From Bacteroidia bacterium (GTDB lineage Bacteria > Bacteroidota > Bacteroidia > Flavobacteriales > Flavobacteriaceae), in the NCBI GenBank assembly GCA_030430535.1, contig JAUIKY010000016.1:1-62368 (forward strand): 62,368 bases of DNA, given 5' to 3'. The position numbers were made by a program, and so were the translations under genes. Shown here in pieces: positions 8,167 through 16,519 of the stretch. The notes under the pieces were generated by a model that was not told where the DNA came from, did no database searches, and was given only the letters and a program-made list of their open reading frames with translations. Each line of letters begins with the position of its first letter. Position 1 is the first letter of the stretch.

Positions 8167-10555
8167 CTTCATCTACTTCGTCTTCCTCTGGAATGATATT
8201 GATCGACGGCTTTCTGAGGACCTGCTTGTTTGCGATATTTCGTTCCAGTGATAACAGTAAAGATGGAAGCAATAATAAATTAGACAACATAGCGAAAAGC
8301 AAGGTGGCCGAAACCAATGCCCCCAAAGCTACCGTGCCCCCAAAACTTGAAATGGTAAAAACTGAAAACCCAAAAAACAGAACGATGGACGTGTAAAACA
8401 TACTCACGCCCGTTTCGCGCAGTGCGCCGTAAACGGAGACTTTAATTTTCCATTTGTTGGCTTGCAACTCTTGGCGGTACTTGGCCAAAAAGTGGATGGT
8501 ATCATCTACCGAAATTCCAAAGGCGATACTAAATACCAAAATGGTTGATGGTTTTATAGGCACGCCCAAATAGCCCATCAAACCTGCCGTTACCAATAGT
8601 GGCAATAGGTTGGGGATAAGTGAAATAAGAATCATTCGAGCCGAACGGAACATATACGCCATAAACAAGGCTATTAAAAGAATGGCTAACGATAGTGAAA
8701 TGGCCAAGTTTTTAACTAAATATTTGGTGCCTTTTTGAAATACCAATGCTTTCCCCGTCATGGTGACATTGTAGCGTTCTTTTGGAAAAACTTTGTCGAT
8801 TTTAGTCTGAAGGTTTTCTTCAATGCGTTCCATTTTATCGGTGCCGATATCTTTCATAAAGGTGGTGATACGGGCGTATTGGCCAGTGCTGTCCACAAAA
8901 TTGTTTAGTAAATCGACATTTGAAGAAGAGTTCTTGGCATAAGATAAAATAAAACTGTTTTCCTGTGAGGTTGGTAGTTGGTAATATTTAGGATTACCAT
9001 TGTAATACGCCTGTTTGGAATATTTTACCAAGCCAACCACCGAAATGGGTTTGGAGAGTTCGGGCGTTTCAACAATCAATTCCTCTAGCTCGTCCATGCG
9101 CTTTAGGGTGGAGAGTTTCATCACGCCTTTTTTACGCTTGGTATCGACCATAATTTCCAAAGGCATAATACCGTTGAATTCTTCCTCAAAAAATCGAATG
9201 TCCTGAACAAATCCGGAATCTTGGGGCATGTCTTCAATCAAGCTACCTGAAATCTTTATTTGGTAAATACCAACAATACTAATGGCCAACAGAATAACGG
9301 CCGTAAAATAAATGGTAATGCGGCGTTGCCTTACCATGCGTTCCATCCAATCTACAAAACCGCCTATCCAGCGTTTGTTAAGGTGCTCTAAATGGCGGTC
9401 TTTTGGGAAGGGCAAAAAGGTGTAAATAATGGGGATGATGAGCAAACAAAGTATAAAAATGGCCAAAATACTCAATGAGGCCACCACGCCAAATTCCTTC
9501 AATAACTTGCTTTCAGTTAAAATGAATGTGGCAAAACCAGAAGCTGTGGTAACATTGGTCATTAAGGTAGCGTTACCAATTTTGGTAATAACACGTTGCA
9601 ACGATTTTACTTTGTTACCGTGAAGCTTAACCTCATGCTGATATTTGTTAATAAGAAAAATACAGTTAGGAATACCAATTACGATAATAAGTGGCGGAAT
9701 AAGTGCTGTTAATACTGTTATTTCGTAGTTGAGTGCCCCAATAATACCCAAGGTCCACATCACGCCAATACATACCACAATAAGCGAAATGAAGGTAGCC
9801 CTGAACGACCTAAAAAAGAAAAAGAATATAATTGAGGTTACCAAAAGCGCTACGCCCACAAACCATCCAATTTCATCAACAATAAGTTGGGCGTTTAAGG
9901 TACGGATGTAGGGCATTCCAGAAACCTTAACATCTAAATTATGTGCTGTTTTAAAAGCTTCAATTTTAGGTAAAAGTACGTCGATTACAAAATCCTTTCT
10001 AGCAGCCGTATTCACAATATCCTTTTTTAGATATATGGCACTGCGAATGGTTTTGGTGTTTTTGTTGAATAGGAAATTATCATAAAACGGATATTTTTCA
10101 AAAAGCTCGTTTTGAAGTGTATCAATTTCAGCGATAGAAGATATTTTTTCTTTGATGAAAGGTTCCAGTTTAAACTTTTCATTTTCGGTGTCCTTTACCA
10201 GTTTTTGAAGGTCTTTTATAGAAATGACCGTTTCTACAGCATCATCCGTTTTAAAACTATGGGCAAGTTGGTTCCAAGCATTGAGTTTTTCAACCGAAAA
10301 TAAGCTGCTGTCCTTAACGCCAAGCACTATTAAATTGCCTTCCTCTCCAAAAGTTTTTAAAAAATCGTTATAGACCAAATTCACCTCATGGTCGTCGGGC
10401 AGTAAGTTGGCTTCGGTATAGGTAAAGCGCATGTTTTCCCATTTCTGGGCTAGTAAAAATGTAGCGATAATGATTGCGGCGAGAATAATGATTTTATTGC
10501 GCAAAATCAATCTTGCAACAACATCCCAAAAGTCTTTTGTGAAAAGTTTTAACAT
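8150..10555 (-). CDS. RND/MMPL-family exporter
   Basis: Inner-membrane proton-driven exporter of the RND superfamily (MMPL/HpnN-like). It has 801 aa. TM1 is at ~19-40, followed by a large periplasmic loop (~41-225, with YTEANLLPDDHE near the start). Six TM helices at ~226-440 include a sterol-sensing-like block (IPPLIIVIGIPNCIFLINKY). The second periplasmic loop is ~445-615. The second helix block at ~620-775 carries FGISVDDTIHFLAKYRQE, the proton-relay Asp-Asp motif. Substrate unknown; lipids or hopanoid-like molecules are known for relatives. The last codons (NSNT and stop) come from the AATTCCAAA-type repeat, so the natural C-terminus was probably altered. The downstream gene is asnS. Confidence 0.88.
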   Translation of the reverse strand: MLKLFTKDFWDVVARLILRNKIIILAAIIIATFLLAQKWENMRFTYTEANLLPDDHEVNLVYNDFLKTFGEEGNLIVLGVKDSSLFSVEKLNAWNQLAHSFKTDDAVETVISIKDLQKLVKDTENEKFKLEPFIKEKISSIAEIDTLQNELFEKYPFYDNFLFNKNTKTIRSAIYLKKDIVNTAARKDFVIDVLLPKIEAFKTAHNLDVKVSGMPYIRTLNAQLIVDEIGWFVGVALLVTSIIFFFFFRSFRATFISLIVVCIGVMWTLGIIGALNYEITVLTALIPPLIIVIGIPNCIFLINKYQHEVKLHGNKVKSLQRVITKIGNATLMTNVTTASGFATFILTESKLLKEFGVVASLSILAIFILCLLIIPIIYTFLPFPKDRHLEHLNKRWIGGFVDWMERMVRQRRITIYFTAVILLAISIVGIYQIKISGSLIEDMPQDSGFVQDIRFFEEEFNGIMPLEIMVDTKRKKGVMKLSTLKRMDELEELIVETPELSKPISVVGLVKYSKQAYYNGNPKYYQLPTSQENSFILSYAKNSSSNVDLLNNFVDSTGQYARITTFMKDIGTDKMERIEENLQTKIDKVFPKERYNVTMTGKALVFQKGTKYLVKNLAISLSLAILLIALFMAYMFRSARMILISLIPNLLPLLVTAGLMGYLGVPIKPSTILVFSIAFGISVDDTIHFLAKYRQELQANKWKIKVSVYGALRETGVSMFYTSIVLFFGFSVFTISSFGGTVALGALVSATLLFAMLSNLLLLPSLLLSLERNIANKQVLRKPSINIIPEEDEVDEENSNT

Positions 10556-10601
10556 GGCTTATTAAAAGTTGCGCAAAGGTAGAAAAAACGACTGCAAAAC
10601 T

Positions 10602-11873
10602 TTATAAAGTGACGTTAAATGTAAATTTAAAAGCCACATTATCGTCAATTTGTGGCAAATGGTATGCACCATAGCGGTAGGTAAAACTAATACCGAAACC
10701 AAAGAGTAACTTGTTGAGCTCGAAACCCGATTCGGTATAGCCTTTTTTTAGGGAATTAAAGCTGATGTTTTGGTGCCTTTCGGGGTGTGCCATATCGCCA
10801 ATGGCATATCGGGTAATTAAAACCATTTGGGGTTTAAAACGTTCGGAAATATTGAACGGTCTCAAAAAGTGTTTGAATTGAACGGTAGCAAATTTATCTG
10901 AGAAAAACTCATTGAAATACATGGTTTCGAAACTGTTCAATCCGGCAACCGAAAAGCGCTGCAAAATGGTTTCTTTGGTAATATTGTTGGGGTAGGCGTG
11001 GTACATGTGGGTAATGGGCGTGTTGCCGTTAGCGATGCCCGAAACGAGTGTAATTTCTGAAAAGGTATCTTTTTCATTTCCGAATTTATAAAAGGTCCTA
11101 AAGTCGAATTTTGAAAATTCCAAATTGCTCTTAAATAGGTTGTTGAAGCTTTTGGTGTATTGCAGCGTAAATTTAGGGTAGCCCGGTTCGGTTTGTGTTT
11201 TTCCTGTTTCTGAAGTTGTCAGTTTGTCAAATGGATTCCATTGCAAGGCGACTTTGGCAATGCTCAAATCAAAAGAACTCAGCGACATATCGTTGAATTG
11301 GTAGCTGTAACGGTAAGTGGGCAAAATATTGCTGACTGAAAACTCGGTCTCCGAGAGCAGTTTTGGGTGTATTTCGTGCTCCAGGCTCACCGCTGTGGTA
11401 ATGTGTCTATGGAAAAGGTCGATGTTAAGCAAACGGGGTTCAAAAAATTGAAAAAACCTGCCGTCGGTTAAAAAATTGGTGCTGCCAGTTTCCTGTAAAT
11501 CGTCGGTATAGGATAGGTTTACCCAACTGTTCGTCTTTTCTGAAACCCGAAAACCGCCGCCAAAGCTGTACTTAAAGCGATGGTCTCTAAAACCATAAAC
11601 CACATAGGTGTTGAGTCTGTATTTTTCTGAAAAGGCTTTGTTGGTAACCCCGCCAAGTCCGGTACGCACACCTTCGTATTGATTATATTTTATCAAGTAC
11701 CTTAAATCGGCATTGAAATATTTTGAAGGAAAATAACCGTTGCCAATGCTTTGCAGGAACGCCCTTTTTTTTAGAGAATCTTGTTGCGTGATGGTTTCTG
11801 AAATATAATCGGTTTGCGAATTTCCAAAGCTTGCAACGCCAATAAAAAGAAGAAAAATAAAACGTTTTAGCAT
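10602..11873 (-). CDS. DUF5686-type outer-membrane barrel, barrel domain only
   Basis: A 423-aa secreted protein with a signal peptide (residues 1-19, ending FGNSQ). The mature part resembles the C-terminal barrel of DUF5686 proteins: GNGYFPSKYFNADL, YNQYEGVRTGLGG, then many strands and the C-terminal FKFTFNVTL ending in an aromatic/hydrophobic strand. The usual N-terminal carboxypeptidase-regulatory-like domain and the following ~350 residues are absent, so this is a half-length member. It is located 46 nt upstream of the RND exporter on the same strand, so the two may form an envelope transport unit (inference). Confidence 0.65.
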   Translation of the reverse strand: MLKRFIFLLFIGVASFGNSQTDYISETITQQDSLKKRAFLQSIGNGYFPSKYFNADLRYLIKYNQYEGVRTGLGGVTNKAFSEKYRLNTYVVYGFRDHRFKYSFGGGFRVSEKTNSWVNLSYTDDLQETGSTNFLTDGRFFQFFEPRLLNIDLFHRHITTAVSLEHEIHPKLLSETEFSVSNILPTYRYSYQFNDMSLSSFDLSIAKVALQWNPFDKLTTSETGKTQTEPGYPKFTLQYTKSFNNLFKSNLEFSKFDFRTFYKFGNEKDTFSEITLVSGIANGNTPITHMYHAYPNNITKETILQRFSVAGLNSFETMYFNEFFSDKFATVQFKHFLRPFNISERFKPQMVLITRYAIGDMAHPERHQNISFNSLKKGYTESGFELNKLLFGFGISFTYRYGAYHLPQIDDNVAFKFTFNVTL

Positions 11874-11931
11874 GGAACAACCTAAAATAAACCTGTTTAT
11901 AAAAAAAGCGACTTAATTGCCGCTTCTTAAT

Positions 11932-12489
11932 TTATACTGTCATGATCTCTTTTTCCTTATTGTCAAAGAGCTCATCAACCTTCTTAACGTAATTATCGGT
12001 AATTTGTTGTACATCTATTTCGGCATTGCTTTTAACGTCTTCCGAAACATCATCCAGTTTTTTAATGTCGTTCATGGCGTCTTTCCTTGCCGAACGGATG
12101 CTTACTTTGGCGTCTTCGGCTTCAGCTTTGGCTTGTTTTGCTAGGGTTTGTCTGCGCTCTTCGGTTAAAGGCGGCACATTAATGATAATGGTGTCGCCAT
12201 TATTCATAGGGTTAAAACCAAGATTGGCATAAGCGATACCACGTTCAATTTCTTGTAGCATGCCTTTTTCCCAAGGTTGAACTGTAATGGTTCTTCCATC
12301 GGGTGTGTTAACGTTAGCCACCTGACTTAGCGGTGTTTGCGAACCATAATATTCAACCATAACGCTGCCTAGCATGGCTGGGCTGGCCTTACCTGCACGA
12401 ATATTAAGAAATTGCTTTTTTAAGTGCTTAATGGCGTTGTCCATCGATTCTTTAGCACCATCTAATATAAATTGTATGTCTTCGTTCAT
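11932..12489 (-). CDS. frr: Ribosome recycling factor
   Basis: Splits post-termination ribosomes together with EF-G. It has 185 aa, the standard length. The N-terminal helix contains MDNAIKHLKKQFLNIRAGKASPAML. Domain II includes PLSQVANVNTPDGRTI, and the C-terminal helices hold PPLTEERRQTLAKQAKAEAE. It follows pyrH by 51 nt on the same strand, the common pyrH-frr pairing. Confidence 0.97.
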   Translation of the reverse strand: MNEDIQFILDGAKESMDNAIKHLKKQFLNIRAGKASPAMLGSVMVEYYGSQTPLSQVANVNTPDGRTITVQPWEKGMLQEIERGIAYANLGFNPMNNGDTIIINVPPLTEERRQTLAKQAKAEAEDAKVSIRSARKDAMNDIKKLDDVSEDVKSNAEIDVQQITDNYVKKVDELFDNKEKEIMTV

Positions 12490-12540
12490 CTTTTTAAGCT
12501 TTTAGTTGAAGTTATAACTGTTCAAAAATTACGCCAAAAC

Positions 12541-13248
12541 CTATACGTTAACTACTGTTCCTATGTTTTCGCCTGAAACGACCTTAAGCAGGTTTCCTTT
12601 GGTATTCATATCGAAAACAATAATAGGCAATTTATTTTCTTGACTTAAGGTAAAGGCTGTGGTGTCCATTACTTTTAGGCCTTTTCTTAAAACGTCATCA
12701 AACGAAATAGAATTGAACTTAACGGCACTGGTGTCTTTTTCCGGATCGGCGTTGTAAATGCCATCAACACGTGTGCCTTTTAAAATAACATCGGCTTCAA
12801 TTTCAATCGCACGTAGTACGGCTGCCGAATCGGTGGTGAAATAAGGATTCCCCGTTCCGCCTCCAAAAATAACTACACGGCCTTTTTCTAAATGGCGCAT
12901 AGCTTTTCTTCTTATAAAAGGCTCGGCCACTTCGTTGATTTTTATGGCTGTTTGCAATCTGGTTGGAATATCGATATCCTCCAAAGCGCCTTGTAAAGCC
13001 AGTCCGTTAATTACGGTGGCAAGCATACCCATGTGGTCGCCTTGAACACGGTCCATGCCCTTGCTGGCGCCGGCAACACCTCTAAAAATGTTTCCGCCCC
13101 CAATAACTATGGCTACTTCTATGCCTTTATCGGTAATGGTTTTGATGTCTTGGGCATATTCGGCCAATCGCTCTGGGTCAATGCCATATTGACGACTTCC
13201 CATTAAGGCTTCACCAGATAGTTTGAGGAGTATTCTTTTGTATTTCAT
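12541..13248 (-). CDS. pyrH: UMP kinase
   Basis: Phosphorylates UMP to UDP in pyrimidine nucleotide synthesis. It has 235 aa from the ATG at 13248 ([15 protein letters not shown]). An upstream in-frame ATG at 13272 would add eight unusual residues and lies inside a hairpin, so it was not chosen. The amino-acid-kinase fold motifs are visible: [32 protein letters not shown] and [13 protein letters not shown]. It is followed by frr. Confidence 0.97.
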   Translation of the reverse strand: MKYKRILLKLSGEALMGSRQYGIDPERLAEYAQDIKTITDKGIEVAIVIGGGNIFRGVAGASKGMDRVQGDHMGMLATVINGLALQGALEDIDIPTRLQTAIKINEVAEPFIRRKAMRHLEKGRVVIFGGGTGNPYFTTDSAAVLRAIEIEADVILKGTRVDGIYNADPEKDTSAVKFNSISFDDVLRKGLKVMDTTAFTLSQENKLPIIVFDMNTKGNLLKVVSGENIGTVVNV

Positions 13249-13263
13249 AAATTTTTGATGAGA

Positions 13264-13299
13264 TTTCCGCATGCGCGGAAACAGAGTTGTGCAAAACTA
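13264..13299 (-). promoter_or_regulatory. pyrH leader: -7 box plus short hairpin
   Basis: Minus strand TAGTTTTG at 13292-13299 fits the -7 box TAnnTTTG. Just downstream a perfect 7-bp hairpin TTTCCGC-GCAT-GCGGAAA (13264-13281) occupies the expected first bases of the mRNA, 15 nt before the pyrH ATG. No -33 match was found, so the promoter part is tentative. Confidence 0.4.
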
Positions 13300-13380
13300 A
13301 GCAATTTTTTTTTGATTTAAATTTTTAGATATGCTGAAATTGGACAATTTTTTATGCAATAAAGTACACTAAATGATACA

Positions 13381-13417
13381 AAAAAGCCACTATCCTAAAA
13401 ACAGAATAGTGGCTTTT
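13381..13417 (-). terminator. Terminator after tsf
   Basis: 12-bp inverted repeat AAAAGCCACTAT / ATAGTGGCTTTT (13382-13393 and 13406-13417) ending in a T run on the minus strand. It separates rpsB-tsf from pyrH-frr. Confidence 0.75.
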
Positions 13418-13452
13418 GTTATTGTAGATTCCTTTTTTTGTGAAGGAATTTA

Positions 13453-14427
13453 TTATCCTACTGTAGCACGTTTGAAACCAGCGATTTCAACTTCACCATA
13501 AGATGAAACGTACTCGGCAACGGTTTTCTTTTCATCTTTGATGAACTTTTGATCCAATAAGCATTGCTCTTGATCTAAAGTAGTGTTATCTGAAACAAAA
13601 CGTTGCATTTTTCCTGGTAAAATGTTACCCCAGATTTTTTCTGGTTTTCCTTCAGCAGCTAATTGAGCTTTAGCTTCTTCTTCAGCTTTAGCCAATACTT
13701 CAGGAGTTAATTGCGCCATAGAAATGTATTGTGGTACATTTTTAAGAGTTTTTCCTAAACGACCCAATTCGATGTTTTCTTTTTCGATTACAGCAATTCT
13801 AGCTTCAGTTTCAGAAGCGATGTAAGCAGGGTCGAAATCTTTGTAAGACAAAGTTGTGGCTCCCATTGAAGCCACTTGCATAGCAACGTCTTTTACTAAA
13901 ACATCGGCATTGTCAACCTTGGCAGTTAAACCTACCAAAGCAGCAATTTTGTTAATGTGAACGTAAGAACCAACGTAAGGTGCTTCTAATTTTTCAAAAG
14001 CGTTGATGTCTAATTTCTCACCAATTACACCTGTTTGCTCAACTAATTTATCGGCAACGGTCATACCGTTAAAATCGGCCGCTAAAAATTCTTCCTTAGA
14101 GTTGTAGTTTAAAGCAAGCTCGGCCAAATCGTTAGCTAAAGCCAAGAAGTTTTCGTTTTTACCAACAAAGTCCGTTTCGCAACCTAAAACGATAGCAACG
14201 CCAGCGGTTTGGTCTGCATTAACTTTAGCAACAGCAGCACCTTCAGAAGAATCTCTGTCGGCTCTCTTTTCTGCTACTTTTTGTCCTTTTTTACGTAATA
14301 CTTCGATAGCTTTATCGAAATCGCCTTCAGCCTCAACAAGCGCTTTTTTACAGTCCATCATTCCTGCACCGGTAGCTTGTCTTAATTTGTTTACTTCAGC
14401 TGCTGTAACTTTTACTGTAGTACTCAT
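13453..14427 (-). CDS. tsf: Elongation factor Ts
   Basis: Guanine-nucleotide exchange factor for EF-Tu. It has 324 aa, a little longer than E. coli EF-Ts (283) and typical for Bacteroidota. The N-terminal UBA-like domain has VNKLRQATGAGMMDCKKAL. The signature CETDFVGKNENF, which contacts EF-Tu (TDFV), is at ~80-91. Two core subdomains follow, with the C-terminal FVSDNTTLDQEQCLLDQ segment. It is downstream of rpsB (86-nt gap with a hairpin). Confidence 0.97.
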   Translation of the reverse strand: MSTTVKVTAAEVNKLRQATGAGMMDCKKALVEAEGDFDKAIEVLRKKGQKVAEKRADRDSSEGAAVAKVNADQTAGVAIVLGCETDFVGKNENFLALANDLAELALNYNSKEEFLAADFNGMTVADKLVEQTGVIGEKLDINAFEKLEAPYVGSYVHINKIAALVGLTAKVDNADVLVKDVAMQVASMGATTLSYKDFDPAYIASETEARIAVIEKENIELGRLGKTLKNVPQYISMAQLTPEVLAKAEEEAKAQLAAEGKPEKIWGNILPGKMQRFVSDNTTLDQEQCLLDQKFIKDEKKTVAEYVSSYGEVEIAGFKRATVG

Positions 14428-14442
14428 AGTGATTTATAATTT

Positions 14443-14490
14443 AAAAAAGTCGTTCAATTGATTTCCACAAAGAAAAGCATCAAACGACTT
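14443..14490 (-). terminator. Possible attenuator between rpsB and tsf
   Basis: Minus strand: AAGTCGTT (14483-14490) pairs with AACGACTT (14447-14454) and is followed by a run of six Ts, 16-21 nt before the tsf ATG. It could be a partial terminator that lowers tsf expression relative to rpsB. Confidence 0.45.
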
Positions 14491-14513
14491 AATCATGTTT
14501 TGTTAATGTTATT

Positions 14514-15269
14514 TTATTCTTCTTCGTTTGCGGCAACCGCTTTTTTAGCTTTAGGAGCATCTTTGTCTGAAGCTTCTTTTTCAGCTTTACGCTCTGCTAA
14601 ACCGGTTGAAATTGCTGCAGTTACGTGAGATAAAATTTTATCAATCGATTTTGAAGCATCGTCGTTTGCAGGGATTACATAGTCAACTTGACGTGGGTCT
14701 GAGTTGGTATCAACCATTGCAAAGATTGGAATGTTTAATTTTTGAGCTTCTTTAATCGCGATGTGCTCACGCTTAATATCTACAACAAACAATGCACCTG
14801 GTAAACGCGTCATATCGCTGATAGAACCTAAGTTTTTCTCTAACTTAGCTCTTAAACGGTCTACTTGTAAACGCTCTTTTTTAGACAATGTGTTGAAAGT
14901 ACCGTCTTTCTTCATTCTGTCGATAGAAGCCATTTTCTTTACGGCTTTTCTAATCGTAACGAAGTTGGTTAACATACCACCTGGCCATCTTTCTGTGATG
15001 TAAGGCATGTTAATTTCGCCAGCTTTTTCAGCAACAATATCCTTTGCTTGTTTTTTTGTGGCAACGAATAAAATTTTACGTCCTGAAGCTGCAATTTTAG
15101 CAAGAGCTGCTCCGGCCTCATCAATTTTAGCCGCTGTTTTATATAGGTTAATGATATGGATGCCGTTACGCTCCATATATACGTAAGGCGCCATGTTAGG
15201 ATCCCACTTACGTGTAAGGTGTCCAAAATGTACACCTGCTTCCAGTAATTCTTTTACTTCTACTGCCAT
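14514..15269 (-). CDS. rpsB: 30S ribosomal protein S2
   Basis: Small-subunit protein bS2/uS2, 251 aa. The conserved N-terminus is LLEAGVHFGHLTRKWDPNM. The central part has ERWPGGMLTNF, and a later part has IPIFAMVDTNSDPRQVDYVIPANDDA. It ends in a short acidic/Ala tail (KKAVAANEEE). It is transcribed with tsf downstream. Upstream, a repeat at 15398-15488 separates it from rpsI. Confidence 0.98.
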   Translation of the reverse strand: MAVEVKELLEAGVHFGHLTRKWDPNMAPYVYMERNGIHIINLYKTAAKIDEAGAALAKIAASGRKILFVATKKQAKDIVAEKAGEINMPYITERWPGGMLTNFVTIRKAVKKMASIDRMKKDGTFNTLSKKERLQVDRLRAKLEKNLGSISDMTRLPGALFVVDIKREHIAIKEAQKLNIPIFAMVDTNSDPRQVDYVIPANDDASKSIDKILSHVTAAISTGLAERKAEKEASDKDAPKAKKAVAANEEE

Positions 15270-15397
15270 TTTTTAATAGTTTACGTTCTGTTGAATTAGC
15301 AATGATTAAGTGGTCATTTTTTAAAAATTCGCCTCAATCATTTAGATGCTAAACTAATTCTAGTTTTATAACTAGTACAACAATAACTGTTTTTAAT

Positions 15398-15488
15398 ATC
15401 CTGAACTTGTTTCAGGAACTTTATGATTCTTATGGTTGAAAATGTTTGGAGTAACTGATAAACAGATACTGAAACAAGTTCAGCATTG
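15398..15488. repeat. CTGAACTTG-type inverted repeat pair between rpsI and rpsB
   Basis: Hairpin CCTGAACTTGTTTCAGG (15400-15416) and, ~50 nt on, the inverted copy CTGAAACAAGTTCAG (15469-15483). These are the same hairpins that bound the GIY-YIG unit at 58268-58621. The ~90-bp unit ends 2-3 nt from the rpsI stop codon and looks like a MITE inserted in the ribosomal gene block. Confidence 0.7.
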
Positions 15489-15490
15489 CA

Positions 15491-15877
15491 TTAACGTTTA
15501 GAGAACTGGAATTTCTTACGCGCTTTCTTCTGACCGAATTTCTTACGCTCTACCATTCTTGGATCTCTTGTTAACAAACCTTCTGGCTTAAGGATGCCTC
15601 TGTTTTCTGCATCTACTTCGCACATAGCGCGCGAAATGGCTAAACGTACAGCTTCCGCTTGTCCAGTAATACCACCTCCATATACATTTACGGTAATATC
15701 AAAGTTGCTTTCATTGTTAGTCATAGTTAATGGTTGCTTTACCTTGTACTGTAAAGTAGCTGTAGTAAAGTAATTAGCTATGTCTTTTTTGTTAATCGTT
15801 ATGTTTCCGCTACCAGCAGCAACATAAGCACGAGCAACAGCCGTCTTTCTACGGCCGATTTTGTGAATTACTTCCAT
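15491..15877 (-). CDS. rpsI: 30S ribosomal protein S9
   Basis: Small-subunit protein uS9, 128 aa. It starts MEVIHKIGRRKTAVARAYV and has GGGITGQAEAVRLAISRAM in the middle. It ends in the conserved basic tail GQKKARKKFQFSKR, whose last residues reach the P-site tRNA. Its ATG overlaps the rplM stop (TAATG), so the pair is translationally coupled. Confidence 0.98.
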   Translation of the reverse strand: MEVIHKIGRRKTAVARAYVAAGSGNITINKKDIANYFTTATLQYKVKQPLTMTNNESNFDITVNVYGGGITGQAEAVRLAISRAMCEVDAENRGILKPEGLLTRDPRMVERKKFGQKKARKKFQFSKR

Positions 15878-16332
15878 TAATTAAATTCGTTTAAATTGAT
15901 TGCTTTTGGCTTTTGAGCTTCGTGTTTGTGCTCTGTACCAACAACAACAGTTAGGTTACGGAATAAATCGGCACCTAATTTGTTTTTAGGTAACATTCCT
16001 TTTACTGATTTCTCTACTACTCTTGCAGGATCTTTTCCGTACAATTCGGTAGCAGTTAAACTTCTTTGACCTCCTGGATATCCAGTGTGACGAATGTACG
16101 TTTTATCGTTCCATTTGTTACCAGATAAAGTGACTTTGTCTGCGTTGATAACAATTACGTTATCACCACAATCAACATGAGGTGTGAAGTTTGGCTTGTG
16201 TTTACCTCTTAAAAGTTTTGCAACTTTTGAAGCTAAACGACCAAGCGCCTGACCTTCAGCATCAACAACAACCCACTCTTTATTTACAGTAGCTTTGTTG
16301 GCCGAAATCGTTTTGTAGCTTAATGTGTCCAC
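15877..16332 (-). CDS. rplM: 50S ribosomal protein L13
   Basis: Large-subunit protein uL13, 151 aa. Key segments are WVVVDAEGQALGRLASKVA, NVIVINADKV, YIRHTGYPGG and VKGMLPKNKLG. First gene of rplM-rpsI. The start at 16332 follows a leader of ~40 nt from a consensus promoter. Confidence 0.98.
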   Translation of the reverse strand: MDTLSYKTISANKATVNKEWVVVDAEGQALGRLASKVAKLLRGKHKPNFTPHVDCGDNVIVINADKVTLSGNKWNDKTYIRHTGYPGGQRSLTATELYGKDPARVVEKSVKGMLPKNKLGADLFRNLTVVVGTEHKHEAQKPKAINLNEFN

Positions 16333-16380
16333 ACTAATTGATTTTTAATTATTAAACATTCCTCTCTCAAAAAGAGTTTG

Positions 16381-16411
16381 CAAATTTACGATTATATATT
16401 TGATTACCAAA
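16381..16411 (-). promoter_or_regulatory. Promoter of rplM-rpsI
   Basis: Minus strand TTTG (16408-16411), exactly 19 nt, TAAATTTG (16381-16388): a perfect Bacteroidota primary promoter. Transcription is expected to begin near 16374. A small inverted repeat (CTCTTTTTGAGAG) lies at the start of the leader. Confidence 0.75.
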
Positions 16412-16519
16412 TAGTGAGGTGAGTTTATTTTATATTGAAAATGAACTCCTAAATTACTGAAATTGAAACATCTGGTTTTTTGTTGTTTATTCTCCAAATT
16501 TTTGACTGATGATTAAAGG

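Noticed and set aside
13249-13272. Upstream ATG of pyrH
   Set aside because: It adds eight residues not seen in UMP kinases and lies inside the leader hairpin.
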